From: UBA5070 sp035604215
GTDB taxonomy: Bacteria > Fibrobacterota > Fibrobacteria > UBA5070
DNA: 52,398 nt
Reading direction: 5' to 3'
Assembly: GCA_035604215.1 (NCBI GenBank)
Contig: DATNIW010000153.1
Coordinates: 1-52,398, forward strand
A model generated the notes under the pieces. It worked only from the letters and a program-made list of their open reading frames with translations. It was not told the origin of the DNA and did no database searches. The position numbers and the translations under genes are program-made. Shown here piece by piece: positions 16,824 through 25,071 of this stretch. Every line of letters begins with the position of its first letter. The first letter of the stretch is position 1.

Positions 16824-17706
16824 GGCTGCGCCGAAAGTTACGTTCCATGATCCGAAGATGAAGGCGTTGCACCTGACTTGGCTTTCCGAAGACGGAAAGC
16901 CGCGGACCGTGAAGGTCCCGTTGTGGGCGTTCTTTTCGCCCGCCGCGTTGTTCCTGCTGGTCGCGATCCTCTTGGGAGTCCTGTGGAGCGGTCCGTGGTC
17001 GCCGCTCCAGTTGCGCGAACGCCTGGATCGGTTGGAGCGAGGGAACCAGAGGCTCGATCGCGAGTTGGCCACCGCTCGGAAGGGATTGGAAGAGGTCTCC
17101 ACCGCCGTGCGGATGCCCGAGAAGGAAAAGGAGCAGGTGCGCGAACTCGCCGGCATGCCCAAGGAGGACGAGGTCCGCGCTCCCGTCGAGGAGGGGCTTC
17201 CCGACGTCGGGGAGATGCTCGCCACGGCGAGGAAGATCCGCGCGGGCTACGATGCCATGGAAGACTGGTTCCAGCGACATCCCGCGGAGACCGGAAGACT
17301 TCCCACCATCCGGCCGGTGAGGGCCGACGAACCCCTGGTCGAGCAGTTCGGTCCCGTCCTGGATCCGTTCACCGGACGGCACATCGAATTTCCCGGGCTT
17401 TCCTGGAGCACACCGGTGGGAACTCCCGTTTGGGCGACGGGTGCGGGGACGGTGGTGTCCGTCGGGTCGCAGGCCCGATGGGGGAAGTTCGTGGAGATCC
17501 GCCACGACGAGCGATGCCTCACGTTCTACGGACACCTGTCGCGGGTGGATGTGACCGAAGACGAACCCGTCGTGCGAGGACAGGTCCTGGGTCTTTCCGG
17601 GGAGTCGGGCAAGGTGACCGGCCCCCAGGTGAGCTACGCCGTGTTCATGGACGGACAACCCGTGGACCCCAGATCGTTCCTGCTTCCGGAGCAACCGCGC
17701 ATGTAG
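16822..17706 (+). CDS. Membrane-anchored degenerate LytM/M23 protein
   Basis: A 294-residue protein. A short cytoplasmic stretch and one membrane helix (PAALFLLVAILLGVLW) precede a coiled coil (LRERLDRLERGNQRLDRELATA) and a C-terminal LytM fold (GTPVWATGAGTVVSVG, FVEIRH, LTFYGHLSRV, GQVLGLSGESG). Catalytic M23 enzymes need HxxxD and HxH zinc ligands. Here the first site reads HIEFP and the HLH position reads QVS, so zinc ligands are missing and it should be non-catalytic. Such degenerate factors (EnvC/NlpD class) activate cell-wall amidases during division. Start ATG 16822 has AAAGGA upstream. Confidence 0.82.
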   Translation: MAAPKVTFHDPKMKALHLTWLSEDGKPRTVKVPLWAFFSPAALFLLVAILLGVLWSGPWSPLQLRERLDRLERGNQRLDRELATARKGLEEVSTAVRMPEKEKEQVRELAGMPKEDEVRAPVEEGLPDVGEMLATARKIRAGYDAMEDWFQRHPAETGRLPTIRPVRADEPLVEQFGPVLDPFTGRHIEFPGLSWSTPVGTPVWATGAGTVVSVGSQARWGKFVEIRHDERCLTFYGHLSRVDVTEDEPVVRGQVLGLSGESGKVTGPQVSYAVFMDGQPVDPRSFLLPEQPRM

Positions 17707-17731
17707 GTCCCATGGGACCGGACGATCGCCG

Positions 17732-18049
17732 CTACAGGCTGCCGGTCTCGGCGAGCCTGAAGAAGGCGGCCTGGCCGAAGGGGCCCAACCCGTACACCGC
17801 GACGGCGGCCACCGCGGCTCCCGCCAGCACGTGGAGCAGCTGGCGCACCGGGCGACGTTCGGGGCTCCAGAAGAGACCCACGATGTGGAAGGTCGTCGCG
17901 AAGATCCCCAGGAGGATCGTTCCGATTCCCGCGATCCAGAACCCGGATCCGGAACCGAGATCCGGATCGAACCAGCGCGCCCAGGCGAACGTCCCGCACG
18001 CGAGGGATTCGAGGCAGATCAGGTACCATCCTCCGAGTGTCCAGAACAT
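17732..18049 (-). CDS. Small integral membrane protein, unknown function
   Basis: A 105-residue, very hydrophobic protein with about three predicted transmembrane helices: residues 3-22, 36-55 (FWIAGIGTILLGIFATTFHIVGLFW) and 70-90 (LLHVLAGAAVAAVAVYGLG). I do not recognise a family. It starts at ATG 18049, 58 bases after the histidine kinase stop on the same strand, so it is probably the last gene of that unit. Confidence 0.6.
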   Translation of the reverse strand: MFWTLGGWYLICLESLACGTFAWARWFDPDLGSGSGFWIAGIGTILLGIFATTFHIVGLFWSPERRPVRQLLHVLAGAAVAAVAVYGLGPFGQAAFFRLAETGSL

Positions 18050-18107
18050 GGTTCCATCGTACCATTCGCGGCCGCGTCCCGCCAACGGGCAACCGGCGGG
18101 ATCGCCG

Positions 18108-19763
18108 CTACGACGTCGCGCGGCGCAGGACGATGCGGAAGGTGGCTCCTTCGCCGAGGACGCTTTCCACCTCCGCCCTTCCTCCATGGGTTTCGGCCGT
18201 TTCCTTGACGATGGCGAGCCCGAGGCCCGTGCCTCCCAGATCGCGCGAACGGCCGTGGTCGGCGCGGTAGAACCTTTCGAACAGGTGGGGCAGGAACTCC
18301 TCCGGGATTCCCGGACCGCGGTCCCGGACCTCGATGTGCCATTCGTCCCCGACGCCTTTTACGGAAACCCTCACGGGCTGGCCTTCCGGCGAATACCGCA
18401 CCGCGTTGGACAACAAGTTCAGGATGGCGCGCACCAGGTGGCCCCTGTGCGCCTGGACCGAAGCCGATTCCGGGCCGTCCAGGGCGATCCGGGTCCGTCT
18501 GGATTCGGCCTGCAGATCCAAGGTCGCGATGGCCTCCCGGCAGACCTCCATCACGGGAACGACTTCCTTCCTTCGATCCGGCGCCTCGGCGAGGCGGCCC
18601 AGGTCGAGAAGATCGCTCACGACCTCCTCCAGGTGCCTGGTCCCCAACACCACGCGTTCGAGGGCGCCCCGACGGAAATCGTCCTGTTCGTCCTCCAGCA
18701 GGGTTTCCGTCCAGCCGCGGATGGAGGTGAGCGGGGTCTTGAATTCGTGGGAGGCGTCCGAGACCAGCCTCGCCTGGAGCCGTTCGGCGCGTCGTCGGTC
18801 CGTGGCGTCCTGAAGCGACACCAGCCATCCGTTCCCCTCCGCGTCGGCCGGGACGGGCCACAGCCGCACCCAGTGGGTCCGGCCGGACCGTTCCATCTCG
18901 AAATTGGCGGGAAGCCGACGCGCCACCGCGCGGCGGAGGTCGTCCAGGAACCCCAGGTCGGAAGCCAGGGAAACCAGGGGTCGTCCTCGCGCGGCGCCCT
19001 TGGGAACCCGGAATTCCAGGGCCGTCGCGGCGGAGGCGTTGCAGGCGACCACGCGCAGTTGTCCGTCCAGCAGCACCACGCCCTCGGACAGGGGCTCCAG
19101 GAGCCGACCCATCCTCCTCTCTTCCCATCGCGCCAGGATCCGTCGCCGACGCAGGTCCGCTCCCAAGGTCGCGACCAGGTGGGCGTCCTCGTCGGGGATT
19201 CCAGCCGGTGGCGTCGGGGGGGTGCGGCCTTGGTCGACGGACCGGGCGACTTCCACCAGGTAGGAGGTGCGCAGTCGTTCGCGCCGCAGGAGGCCCAGCA
19301 GCAACCCCAGCGGGAGCAGGGTGCCCAGGCCCGCCGATATGCCCGAGAGCGTCCAGGCCGATCGGGGCAGATAGCCGTGGCCTGTCGGGAGCTCCAGCCG
19401 GATGACCCTGTTCCCGGGAATTTCCCTCTCGGCGACCAGGCACGAGGCGTTCCGGGAGGGGACGAACCTTTCCTCGGGCACAGCCCCATCGGGCAGGATC
19501 CGAAGGGAGTCCGGTTCGATCTTCGCGGTCAGTTCCCTGTTGTCGCCCAGGGTCCAGCGCGCCGAGTCGGCGGTGCAGGGCCCGTGGTTGCGCTCGGAAC
19601 AGGCACCCAGCACCTGGGCGGCGAGGCCGGCGCGGAGATCCAGGATCTCCCGCTGCGAGCGCGTGAGGGTGGAGCGCCAACCGGCGAGCAGAGCCGAGAT
19701 GGAGATGGTCCAGCCCAGGGCAAGGATGGCGGCTCCCACGGCCAGAGGGCGGTTCCTGGTCAT
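18108..19763 (-). CDS. PhoR-like sensor histidine kinase with PAS domain
   Basis: A 551-residue protein. One helix near the N-terminus (AVGAAILALGWTISISALLAGW) and a second around 140-165 bracket an extracytoplasmic domain with two cysteines. A PAS-like domain (LLEPLSEGVVLLDGQLRVVACNASA) is followed by HisKA with His339 in SDASHEFKTPLTSIRG and a HATPase with NLLSNAVRYSPEG, RDRGPGIP and GGTGLGLAIVKETAETHGG. The layout resembles PhoR/WalK kinases. The partner regulator is not adjacent. Its ATG overlaps the TGA of the acyltransferase gene by 4 bases (ATGA), implying translational coupling. Confidence 0.9.
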   Translation of the reverse strand: MTRNRPLAVGAAILALGWTISISALLAGWRSTLTRSQREILDLRAGLAAQVLGACSERNHGPCTADSARWTLGDNRELTAKIEPDSLRILPDGAVPEERFVPSRNASCLVAEREIPGNRVIRLELPTGHGYLPRSAWTLSGISAGLGTLLPLGLLLGLLRRERLRTSYLVEVARSVDQGRTPPTPPAGIPDEDAHLVATLGADLRRRRILARWEERRMGRLLEPLSEGVVLLDGQLRVVACNASAATALEFRVPKGAARGRPLVSLASDLGFLDDLRRAVARRLPANFEMERSGRTHWVRLWPVPADAEGNGWLVSLQDATDRRRAERLQARLVSDASHEFKTPLTSIRGWTETLLEDEQDDFRRGALERVVLGTRHLEEVVSDLLDLGRLAEAPDRRKEVVPVMEVCREAIATLDLQAESRRTRIALDGPESASVQAHRGHLVRAILNLLSNAVRYSPEGQPVRVSVKGVGDEWHIEVRDRGPGIPEEFLPHLFERFYRADHGRSRDLGGTGLGLAIVKETAETHGGRAEVESVLGEGATFRIVLRRATS

Positions 19764-20272
19764 GCGGTCACCATGGTGGGGCCTGCGTCCACCCGGATCC
19801 GCGAGAACGGGAGAGGAACGACCATCCGAGACCAGTCGCCAAGCCGCAAGTGGGAACCGTACGAGAATCGCAGGTGGACCAATGGCGAATCCGACCTGCG
19901 CGCCATCCAGTCGGGGCCTCGTTTGGGCATGCCGGCCGGGCCTTTCGGCCCGTCCCAGGTCGTGGCCACCGCCCGCCCCGCGCCCAGGACGTGCAGGCAA
20001 GCCTTGGCTCCGGAAATCGCGCCGTTCGAGCTCGAGCCCCTGATGAAGGTCAACCGTCCTCCGGAAAGGAGCCGCACCAAGGCTTCGCCGTCATTGCTGG
20101 ACGAAACGAGCGCGGATACGGGTTTGGCGCGGAAGAAGGCGGAGGCGGCCACCAGATCGCGATGCCAGCAGGCGAAGACCGCGGGGCCGTCGCGGAGTTC
20201 TTCCGACCGGCCGAAGCGGAGGCTGTCGAGCCAGAACCGTCCGAGCGGAAACAGGAGTCTGGTGCTGTCCAC
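19760..20272 (-). CDS. DUF374 lysophospholipid-acyltransferase-like protein
   Basis: A 170-residue protein with the DUF374 pattern: ACWHRDL (HxxD-like), SSSNDGEALVRLL, FIRGSSSNGAI and TTWDGPKGPAGMPKRG. This is a variant LPLAT-fold family thought to acylate lipid A, lipid carriers or sugars; the acceptor here is unknown. It is shorter than typical members (about 200-230), and the N-terminal amphipathic part is abbreviated, so the GTG start at 20272 could be too far in. There is no good ribosome-binding site. It is divergent from mutM and coupled to the downstream histidine kinase. Confidence 0.78.
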   Translation of the reverse strand: MDSTRLLFPLGRFWLDSLRFGRSEELRDGPAVFACWHRDLVAASAFFRAKPVSALVSSSNDGEALVRLLSGGRLTFIRGSSSNGAISGAKACLHVLGAGRAVATTWDGPKGPAGMPKRGPDWMARRSDSPLVHLRFSYGSHLRLGDWSRMVVPLPFSRIRVDAGPTMVTA

Positions 20273-20313
20273 GGTGGCGAAAAGGTAGGTGGCCGTGTAT
20301 CGTTCACGGAGCG

Positions 20314-21204
20314 ATGCCCGAACTTCCCGAGGTGGAGACCGTACGACGCGGACTGGAACGGAGGGCCGCGGGTGAAATCGTGGTGGGATGGAACATCTTC
20401 CATCCGGGGATCCTCGAGGATTGCCGTCCCGGGGATCTCGCGGCCTTGGGTCCCGCCCGCCTGGAACGGTTCGATCGCGTGGGGAAATATCTCCTGGTCC
20501 GGATGTCCTGCGGCGCGGGCGAACGGACCCTGGTGGTCCACCTGGGCATGAGCGGGCAGTTCACCTTCCGCGGGGCGGGGGAAGGGACCGTGGAGGGCTG
20601 GGTGCGCCTGGCCTCCGGCTACCGCAAGAGCCTGGGCCCGCATCCGGTGGATGTCCACACCCACGCGGTCCTGGATTGCGGATCCGGTGGACAATTCCTG
20701 TACCGCGATCCGCGCAGGTTCGGAAGGCTGCTGCTGGTCTCGGGTTGGGGATTTTCCGGACACCCCCGGTTGGACCGGCTGGGCCCCGATGCGCTGTCCC
20801 TGGATGCCGACGCCCTCTCCCGGGTCTTCGCGGACCGGTTCGGGTCGCGGAGCGTGAAGGCCGTGCTCCTGGACCAGTCCGTGGTGGCGGGCGTGGGGAA
20901 CATCTACGCGGACGAATCCTGTTTCGAAGCCGGAATCCGACCATCCGCCCGCTCGGCCCTCCTGCCGGGGCGGGCCAGGCACCGGTTGGCGGAGTGCGTG
21001 CTCGACGCCTTGGAACGTGGGATCCGCAACTCGGGAACGACGTTCCGGGACTTCGTGGGAGCGGACGGGGCGAGTGGGACCAACGCCGAGGATCTGAGGG
21101 TCTACGGGCGGGCCGGACTTCCCTGCCTGCGCTGCGGGACCAGGCTCGTCGCCGGCGTGGTGGCCGCTCGCGGCACGGTCCACTGCCCGAAGTGCCAGCG
21201 GTGA
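20314..21204 (+). CDS. mutM: Formamidopyrimidine-DNA glycosylase
   Basis: A 296-residue Fpg/MutM enzyme, bifunctional glycosylase/AP lyase for 8-oxoguanine and FaPy lesions. The N-terminal PELPEVETVRRGL carries the catalytic Pro2 and Glu3, and LVVHLGMSGQF carries the loop region. The H2TH region is QSVVAGVGNIYADE with FRDFVGADGASG. The C-terminal zinc finger reads CLRCGT...HCPKCQR with all four cysteines. The length is slightly above the E. coli enzyme (269) owing to insertions in the N-terminal domain. Nei is excluded because of the FaPy-type N-terminus and the GNIYADE motif. Confidence 0.96.
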   Translation: MPELPEVETVRRGLERRAAGEIVVGWNIFHPGILEDCRPGDLAALGPARLERFDRVGKYLLVRMSCGAGERTLVVHLGMSGQFTFRGAGEGTVEGWVRLASGYRKSLGPHPVDVHTHAVLDCGSGGQFLYRDPRRFGRLLLVSGWGFSGHPRLDRLGPDALSLDADALSRVFADRFGSRSVKAVLLDQSVVAGVGNIYADESCFEAGIRPSARSALLPGRARHRLAECVLDALERGIRNSGTTFRDFVGADGASGTNAEDLRVYGRAGLPCLRCGTRLVAGVVAARGTVHCPKCQR

Positions 21205-21229
21205 GCGTGGACCAGGTATCTTTGCCTCC

Positions 21230-21502
21230 GTGTCCAGTCTGGCCTTTCTCACCACCAGGGTCCTGCTCCCGCAGGGGAAGTTGCTTCGGCTCGGTCGGGA
21301 CAACCAGATCGAAATCCCGGTTCCGGACCCGCACATCTCCCGTCACCACGCCGTCCTGAAGCTGCTCCCGGACGGGTCGCTCTACGTGGCCGACAGCGGG
21401 TCGGTGAACGGCCTCTTCTGCGGCGACGAACGCGTGCCCTACGCCGTGCTCCGACCCGGGCAGGAGTTTCTCCTGGGAGTGGTCGGATTCCGGTTCGAGT
21501 GA
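21230..21502 (+). CDS. Stand-alone FHA-domain protein
   Basis: A 90-residue protein that is essentially one forkhead-associated domain: LLRLGRDNQIEIPVPDPHISRHHAVLKLLPDG with the conserved GR and SRHH phospho-threonine-binding residues, then SGSVNGLFCGDERV (canonical NGT-V). It should bind phospho-Thr peptides made by a Ser/Thr kinase; one such kinase lies at 42137-43138. Start is GTG 21230. Its last codons overlap the GTG start of the esterase (GTGA, 4 bases), so the two are coupled. Confidence 0.87.
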   Translation: MSSLAFLTTRVLLPQGKLLRLGRDNQIEIPVPDPHISRHHAVLKLLPDGSLYVADSGSVNGLFCGDERVPYAVLRPGQEFLLGVVGFRFE

Positions 21503-22491
21503 CGGAGGTTTCCATCGATCCTCGCGTCCTCCCGGTGGGCAGGTTCGTCGTGGAGGGGGATCGGTTCGTGTTCGGATGGCCCGGAACCGGCTTCGACTTG
21601 GGCTTCGAGGGCGAGCGGCTGGACGTGGACTTCGCCGGAAGCCGCGCCTGGATCGATGCCGGCTGGGACGGTGGCGCTCCGATCGGCATCGAACTCGATG
21701 CATCCTCCAAGGTGGGGCTCGCCGCACCGGGACCCGGACCTCACGTGCTCAGGGTGCGCAAACGCACGGAGGCGATGGTCGGGGACCTGGTGATCGCAGC
21801 GGTTTCCCCCGCGATCGGGATGTTGCTTCCGCCGCCTCCCTCCCCCGGGCGCCGGGTCGAGTTCTACGGCGACTCCATCACCTGCGGCTACGGCTGCCTG
21901 GATCCGGTGCCGGAGCACGGATTCCTCGCCGCCACGGAATCGTTTCCCCTTTCCTGGGCGGCGTTGTCCGCGGCGTCCGCAGGCGCGGAGGTCCACGCCC
22001 AGGCGATCTCCGGCATCGGCGTCTTCCGCAACTGGCCGGGTGTCGCGGGGGACCCGATGCCCTCGCGGTGGAGTCTGGCCCACCCGGAACGCGGCGAGGA
22101 ATGGGACCTCGGCTCCTGGAAGCCACACGCGGTGGTGGTGAACCTGGGATCGAACGATTTCGGGACGCTGCCTTTCCCTTCGCGGACGGAATTCGTCGAT
22201 GCCTTCCGCGATTGGCTCGCGGCGTTGGGCGATGCCCGACCGGGGATTCCCCTGGTGGTGGTGGACGGACCCCTGCTCGCGTCCGAACACCCGGCGCCCG
22301 GCACCCGGGACCTGGTGCGGTCGCTGCTGAACCATGTGGCGACGGAGGCCGGCGCCCTGCGGTTCTCGCTTTCGCCCTGCGACCCGACCGACGGCTTCGC
22401 GGCCGACTTCCACCCGTCCGCGGCCCAGCACCGCCGCAACGCCGGGGAGTTCGCGCCGTTCCTGGCCCGGCTCCTGGAAGCGGGCTCCTAG
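21499..22491 (+). CDS. SGNH hydrolase, CE2-type carbohydrate esterase
   Basis: A 330-residue protein with a two-domain CE2 layout. An N-terminal beta-sandwich-like part (about 1-110) is followed by an SGNH domain with block I FYGDSITCGYG (nucleophile Ser about 126), block III VVNLGSNDFG and block V DFHPSAAQHRRN (Asp/His). CE2 enzymes remove acetyl groups from xylan or glucomannan. No signal peptide is visible, so it is predicted cytoplasmic and may deacetylate imported oligosaccharides. It is unusual in following mutM and an FHA protein. The stop TAG shares CTAG with the stop of the convergent FAD oxidoreductase. Confidence 0.82.
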   Translation: MTEVSIDPRVLPVGRFVVEGDRFVFGWPGTGFDLGFEGERLDVDFAGSRAWIDAGWDGGAPIGIELDASSKVGLAAPGPGPHVLRVRKRTEAMVGDLVIAAVSPAIGMLLPPPPSPGRRVEFYGDSITCGYGCLDPVPEHGFLAATESFPLSWAALSAASAGAEVHAQAISGIGVFRNWPGVAGDPMPSRWSLAHPERGEEWDLGSWKPHAVVVNLGSNDFGTLPFPSRTEFVDAFRDWLAALGDARPGIPLVVVDGPLLASEHPAPGTRDLVRSLLNHVATEAGALRFSLSPCDPTDGFAADFHPSAAQHRRNAGEFAPFLARLLEAGS

Positions 22492-23879
22492 CGCCCGCGC
22501 ACGGTCTTCTCGTAGAGGTCCGGCAGCGCCTTGTCCGGATCGTACTTCGCCTTCAGGTCGCGGTAGGCGGGACCGTTGTAGATCTGCCAGAATTCGTCTT
22601 CCTCGAAATAGGACGACGAATAGAGCGACTTGTGGCCCGAAAGCCGCACCACCTCTCGTTCCAGCAGGCGGTTGAAGTGCCCCTTGGGAAGATCCTCGCG
22701 CGTTTCGACCGCCGACCAGAACCCGAAGTTCAGGTGCAGGGCGTCCGGCAGGTCGTAGAGCGTCCAGGGACGCGCGGAGGGGAGGGGCCGGACCGGGCAG
22801 ATCCAGAGGGGCCGGATGTCCAACGTCTTCCAGTAGAAGCGCAGGAATTCGGCGCTGTTCCCCAACGGGATCTCGACGTCCTGGATCACGGGTTCTTCCC
22901 CGTTGTAGGGCAGACCCAGGAGCTTGCGGAGCTTGTGGATCCGCTCCTCCAGCTTGTGGCGCCGGTAGGATTTCAGGATCGCCATGTAGGTGGTGGATCT
23001 CAGGAGCCTGCGCGGGACCAGGGCCCGGACCATGGGCTTCTGGAATCCCAGGGGACGGGAACACCAGAACCAGTCGGCGTCCCAGCGCCAAAGATGGTCG
23101 CGGGCCGTCAGGAGGTCCGTCTCCTTCGTGCGCAGGGTCTTGTAGTAGGGGATCCTGCCCGCGATGGGGGAGGTGGGGCCGTCGTCGTCGGTGCGCCAGC
23201 CCGTGGAGAGCACGTATTCGCCCGGACCGAACGCGACGCCTTCCACGAAGTCGGGACCGCCAAGAGACGATCCACGCCCGGTTCGGCAGGCTTCCGCCAT
23301 GGCGGAGAGGAAGGACTCGGGGTCGTCGAACTTCCGGTAGGACAGGCGCACGTTGCGCCGGGTCCTGTCCAGGCGCACCCGGAGGCGCATGGCGTAGCCC
23401 AGGGTGCCGTAGGAGTTGGGGAAGGCGTGGAAGAGGTCGGAGTCGGGACCGTCCGGGCGGCAGGTGCGCACCACGCCGTCTCCGCAGAGGATGTCCATCT
23501 CCTCCACGGTCTCGTGCACGAACCCGCGCCGGAACGAGGACGATTCGATCCCGATCCCGGTGGCCGCGCCGCCGATGGTGATGGTCTTCAGTTCCGGCAC
23601 CACCGGCGGAACGAACCCGTGGACCAGGCAGGCGTCCGCGAAGTCCTCGAAGGTGGCCATCCCCTGGACGTCGGCCACCCCTTCCAGACTGACGGAAATC
23701 GTCTTGTCCAGGCCGTCCACCACCAGGCGTCCGCCCTCGTGGGCCGCGCGTTCGCGGAAGAGGTTGGAGGTGCGCTTGGCGAGGCGGAGCTGCCTTCCCT
23801 CGCGCGAACGGGCCGCGCGCACCAGGGTTTCCACGTTCGCGTCGTGTTCGGACCGGCTGCGGAACAGTGCATCCTTCAT
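22488..23879 (-). CDS. FAD-dependent oxidoreductase, DHCR24/TmsA-like
   Basis: A 463-residue FAD_binding_4 flavoprotein. The N-terminal part has NLFRERAAHEGGRLVVDGLD. A nucleotide-binding stretch follows (VVPELKTITIGGAATGIGIESSSFRRG, about 90-118), then FPNSYGTLGYAMRLRVRL. These resemble sterol delta-24-reductase relatives, including TmsA/BfaA, which reduces a 10-methylene to a 10-methyl fatty acyl chain in actinobacteria. Its ATG lies in an ATGA overlap with the stop of the upstream methyltransferase, so it is the last gene of a three-gene lipid operon. Substrate is inferred from context and resemblance, not shown by sequence alone. ATG 23894 is an alternative start. Confidence 0.8.
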   Translation of the reverse strand: MKDALFRSRSEHDANVETLVRAARSREGRQLRLAKRTSNLFRERAAHEGGRLVVDGLDKTISVSLEGVADVQGMATFEDFADACLVHGFVPPVVPELKTITIGGAATGIGIESSSFRRGFVHETVEEMDILCGDGVVRTCRPDGPDSDLFHAFPNSYGTLGYAMRLRVRLDRTRRNVRLSYRKFDDPESFLSAMAEACRTGRGSSLGGPDFVEGVAFGPGEYVLSTGWRTDDDGPTSPIAGRIPYYKTLRTKETDLLTARDHLWRWDADWFWCSRPLGFQKPMVRALVPRRLLRSTTYMAILKSYRRHKLEERIHKLRKLLGLPYNGEEPVIQDVEIPLGNSAEFLRFYWKTLDIRPLWICPVRPLPSARPWTLYDLPDALHLNFGFWSAVETREDLPKGHFNRLLEREVVRLSGHKSLYSSSYFEEDEFWQIYNGPAYRDLKAKYDPDKALPDLYEKTVRGR

Positions 23880-24997
23880 CGCGTGGTCTTCCATCCGCCG
23901 CGGATGCCCCGCTTGGACAGCACCAGCTGGAAGAGCTGGTTGTAGCGGCTGCGGAAGGTTCCGGCGCAGCTCAGGAGGTAGTAGCGCCACATCCGGTGGA
24001 ACCGGTCGCCGTACTTCTCCGAGAATCGGGGCCAGGCGGCCTCGAAGTTCTCGTTCCACGCCATCAGGGTGCGGTCGTAGTCGACGCCGAAGTTGTGCCA
24101 GTCCTCGAGGATGAAGATCTTGTCGAAGGCTCCGGCGATCTGCACCGGGGAAGGCATGAAGGCGCCCGGAAAGATGTACCGGTCCATCCAGGAGTCCAGC
24201 TCGCGGGAGATCTCGAAGCCGCCGATCGTGTGCAGGAGGAACACGCCGTCCGGCTTGAGCCTGTCGTGCACCAGCTTGCAGAAGGGCTTGAGGTTCCTCC
24301 AGCCCACGTGCTCGCACATCCCGATGGACACCGCCTTGTCGAACTCCCCGGTGGCGTCCCGGTAGTCGGACAGCCGGATCTCCACGGGCAGCCCCTCGCA
24401 CTTCTCCCGTGCCCACGCCACTTGCTCCACCGAGATGTTGTAACCCACCACCTCGACGCCGTACCTGGAGGCCGCGAACCGGGCGAAGCCTCCCCAGCCG
24501 CAGCCCAGCTCCAGGACCCGTTCGCCGGGCTTGAGATCCAATTTCCGGCAGACCAGGTCCAGCTTCGCTTCCTGGGCTTCCTGGAGGGTCTTGGCGCCGC
24601 CCTGCCAGTACCCGCAGGTGTACTGCATCCAGGGGTCGAGCATCGCCTCGTAGAAGTCGTTGCCCAGGTTGTAGTGGACTTCCGCCACTTCCAGGGACTT
24701 GCGGCGGCTCTGCATGTTGAGCAGGCGCGCCTTCACCACCTGGGCCACGAAGTTCGCGTTGAGCCGGACCTTCCGATGGATCCGCCCGGACAGGATCCGG
24801 TCGAAGAGCTGGTCGGGGGCTTCGCAGTCCCACCAACCGTCCATGTAGGCTTCGCCCAGCCCCAGACTTCCCCTGGACATGACGCTGGAAAGCGCGCGAT
24901 CGTCGTTCAACCCGATGTCGCAGGGGCGGCTGCCGTCCAGTCGCACGTCCACCTGGGCCAGAAGGTCCGTTGCCCATTGCTTGAGGGAGTTTTTCGT
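23876..24997 (-). CDS. Cyclopropane-fatty-acyl-phospholipid synthase paralogue, probable ACG start
   Basis: A 373-residue class I SAM methyltransferase of the CFA-synthase family: YNLGNDFYEAMLDPWMQYTCGYW, VLELGCGWGGFARFA (SAM motif I, about 160), EHVGWRNLKPF, LLHTIGG and LEDWHNFG, YDRTLMAW. These enzymes transfer a methyl or methylene group from SAM to an unsaturated phospholipid acyl chain. The first canonical start (GTG 24952) removes a conserved segment (KNSLKQWATDLL) that aligns with residues 3-13 of the neighbouring paralogue. Reading on to ACG at 24997, 5 bases after GGAGG, gives exactly the paralogue's length. The next upstream in-frame stop is at 25030. Confidence 0.85.
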   Translation of the reverse strand, partial: TKNSLKQWATDLLAQVDVRLDGSRPCDIGLNDDRALSSVMSRGSLGLGEAYMDGWWDCEAPDQLFDRILSGRIHRKVRLNANFVAQVVKARLLNMQSRRKSLEVAEVHYNLGNDFYEAMLDPWMQYTCGYWQGGAKTLQEAQEAKLDLVCRKLDLKPGERVLELGCGWGGFARFAASRYGVEVVGYNISVEQVAWAREKCEGLPVEIRLSDYRDATGEFDKAVSIGMCEHVGWRNLKPFCKLVHDRLKPDGVFLLHTIGGFEISRELDSWMDRYIFPGAFMPSPVQIAGAFDKIFILEDWHNFGVDYDRTLMAWNENFEAAWPRFSEKYGDRFHRMWRYYLLSCAGTFRSRYNQLFQLVLSKRGIRGGWKTTR

Positions 24998-25071
24998 CGT
25001 AGCCTCCGGTGATTGGAGGTCGCAACTTTACAAATTCCGGGCGATGGCGCCCCCGGCCGGCGCCCCTTTTC

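Noticed and set aside
22488..25025. A single 845-codon frame covering both the FAD oxidoreductase and the CFA synthase region
   Set aside because: The part beyond 23894 is a shadow frame of the CFA synthase, which itself is clearly coded in another frame; the oxidoreductase starts at ATG 23879.
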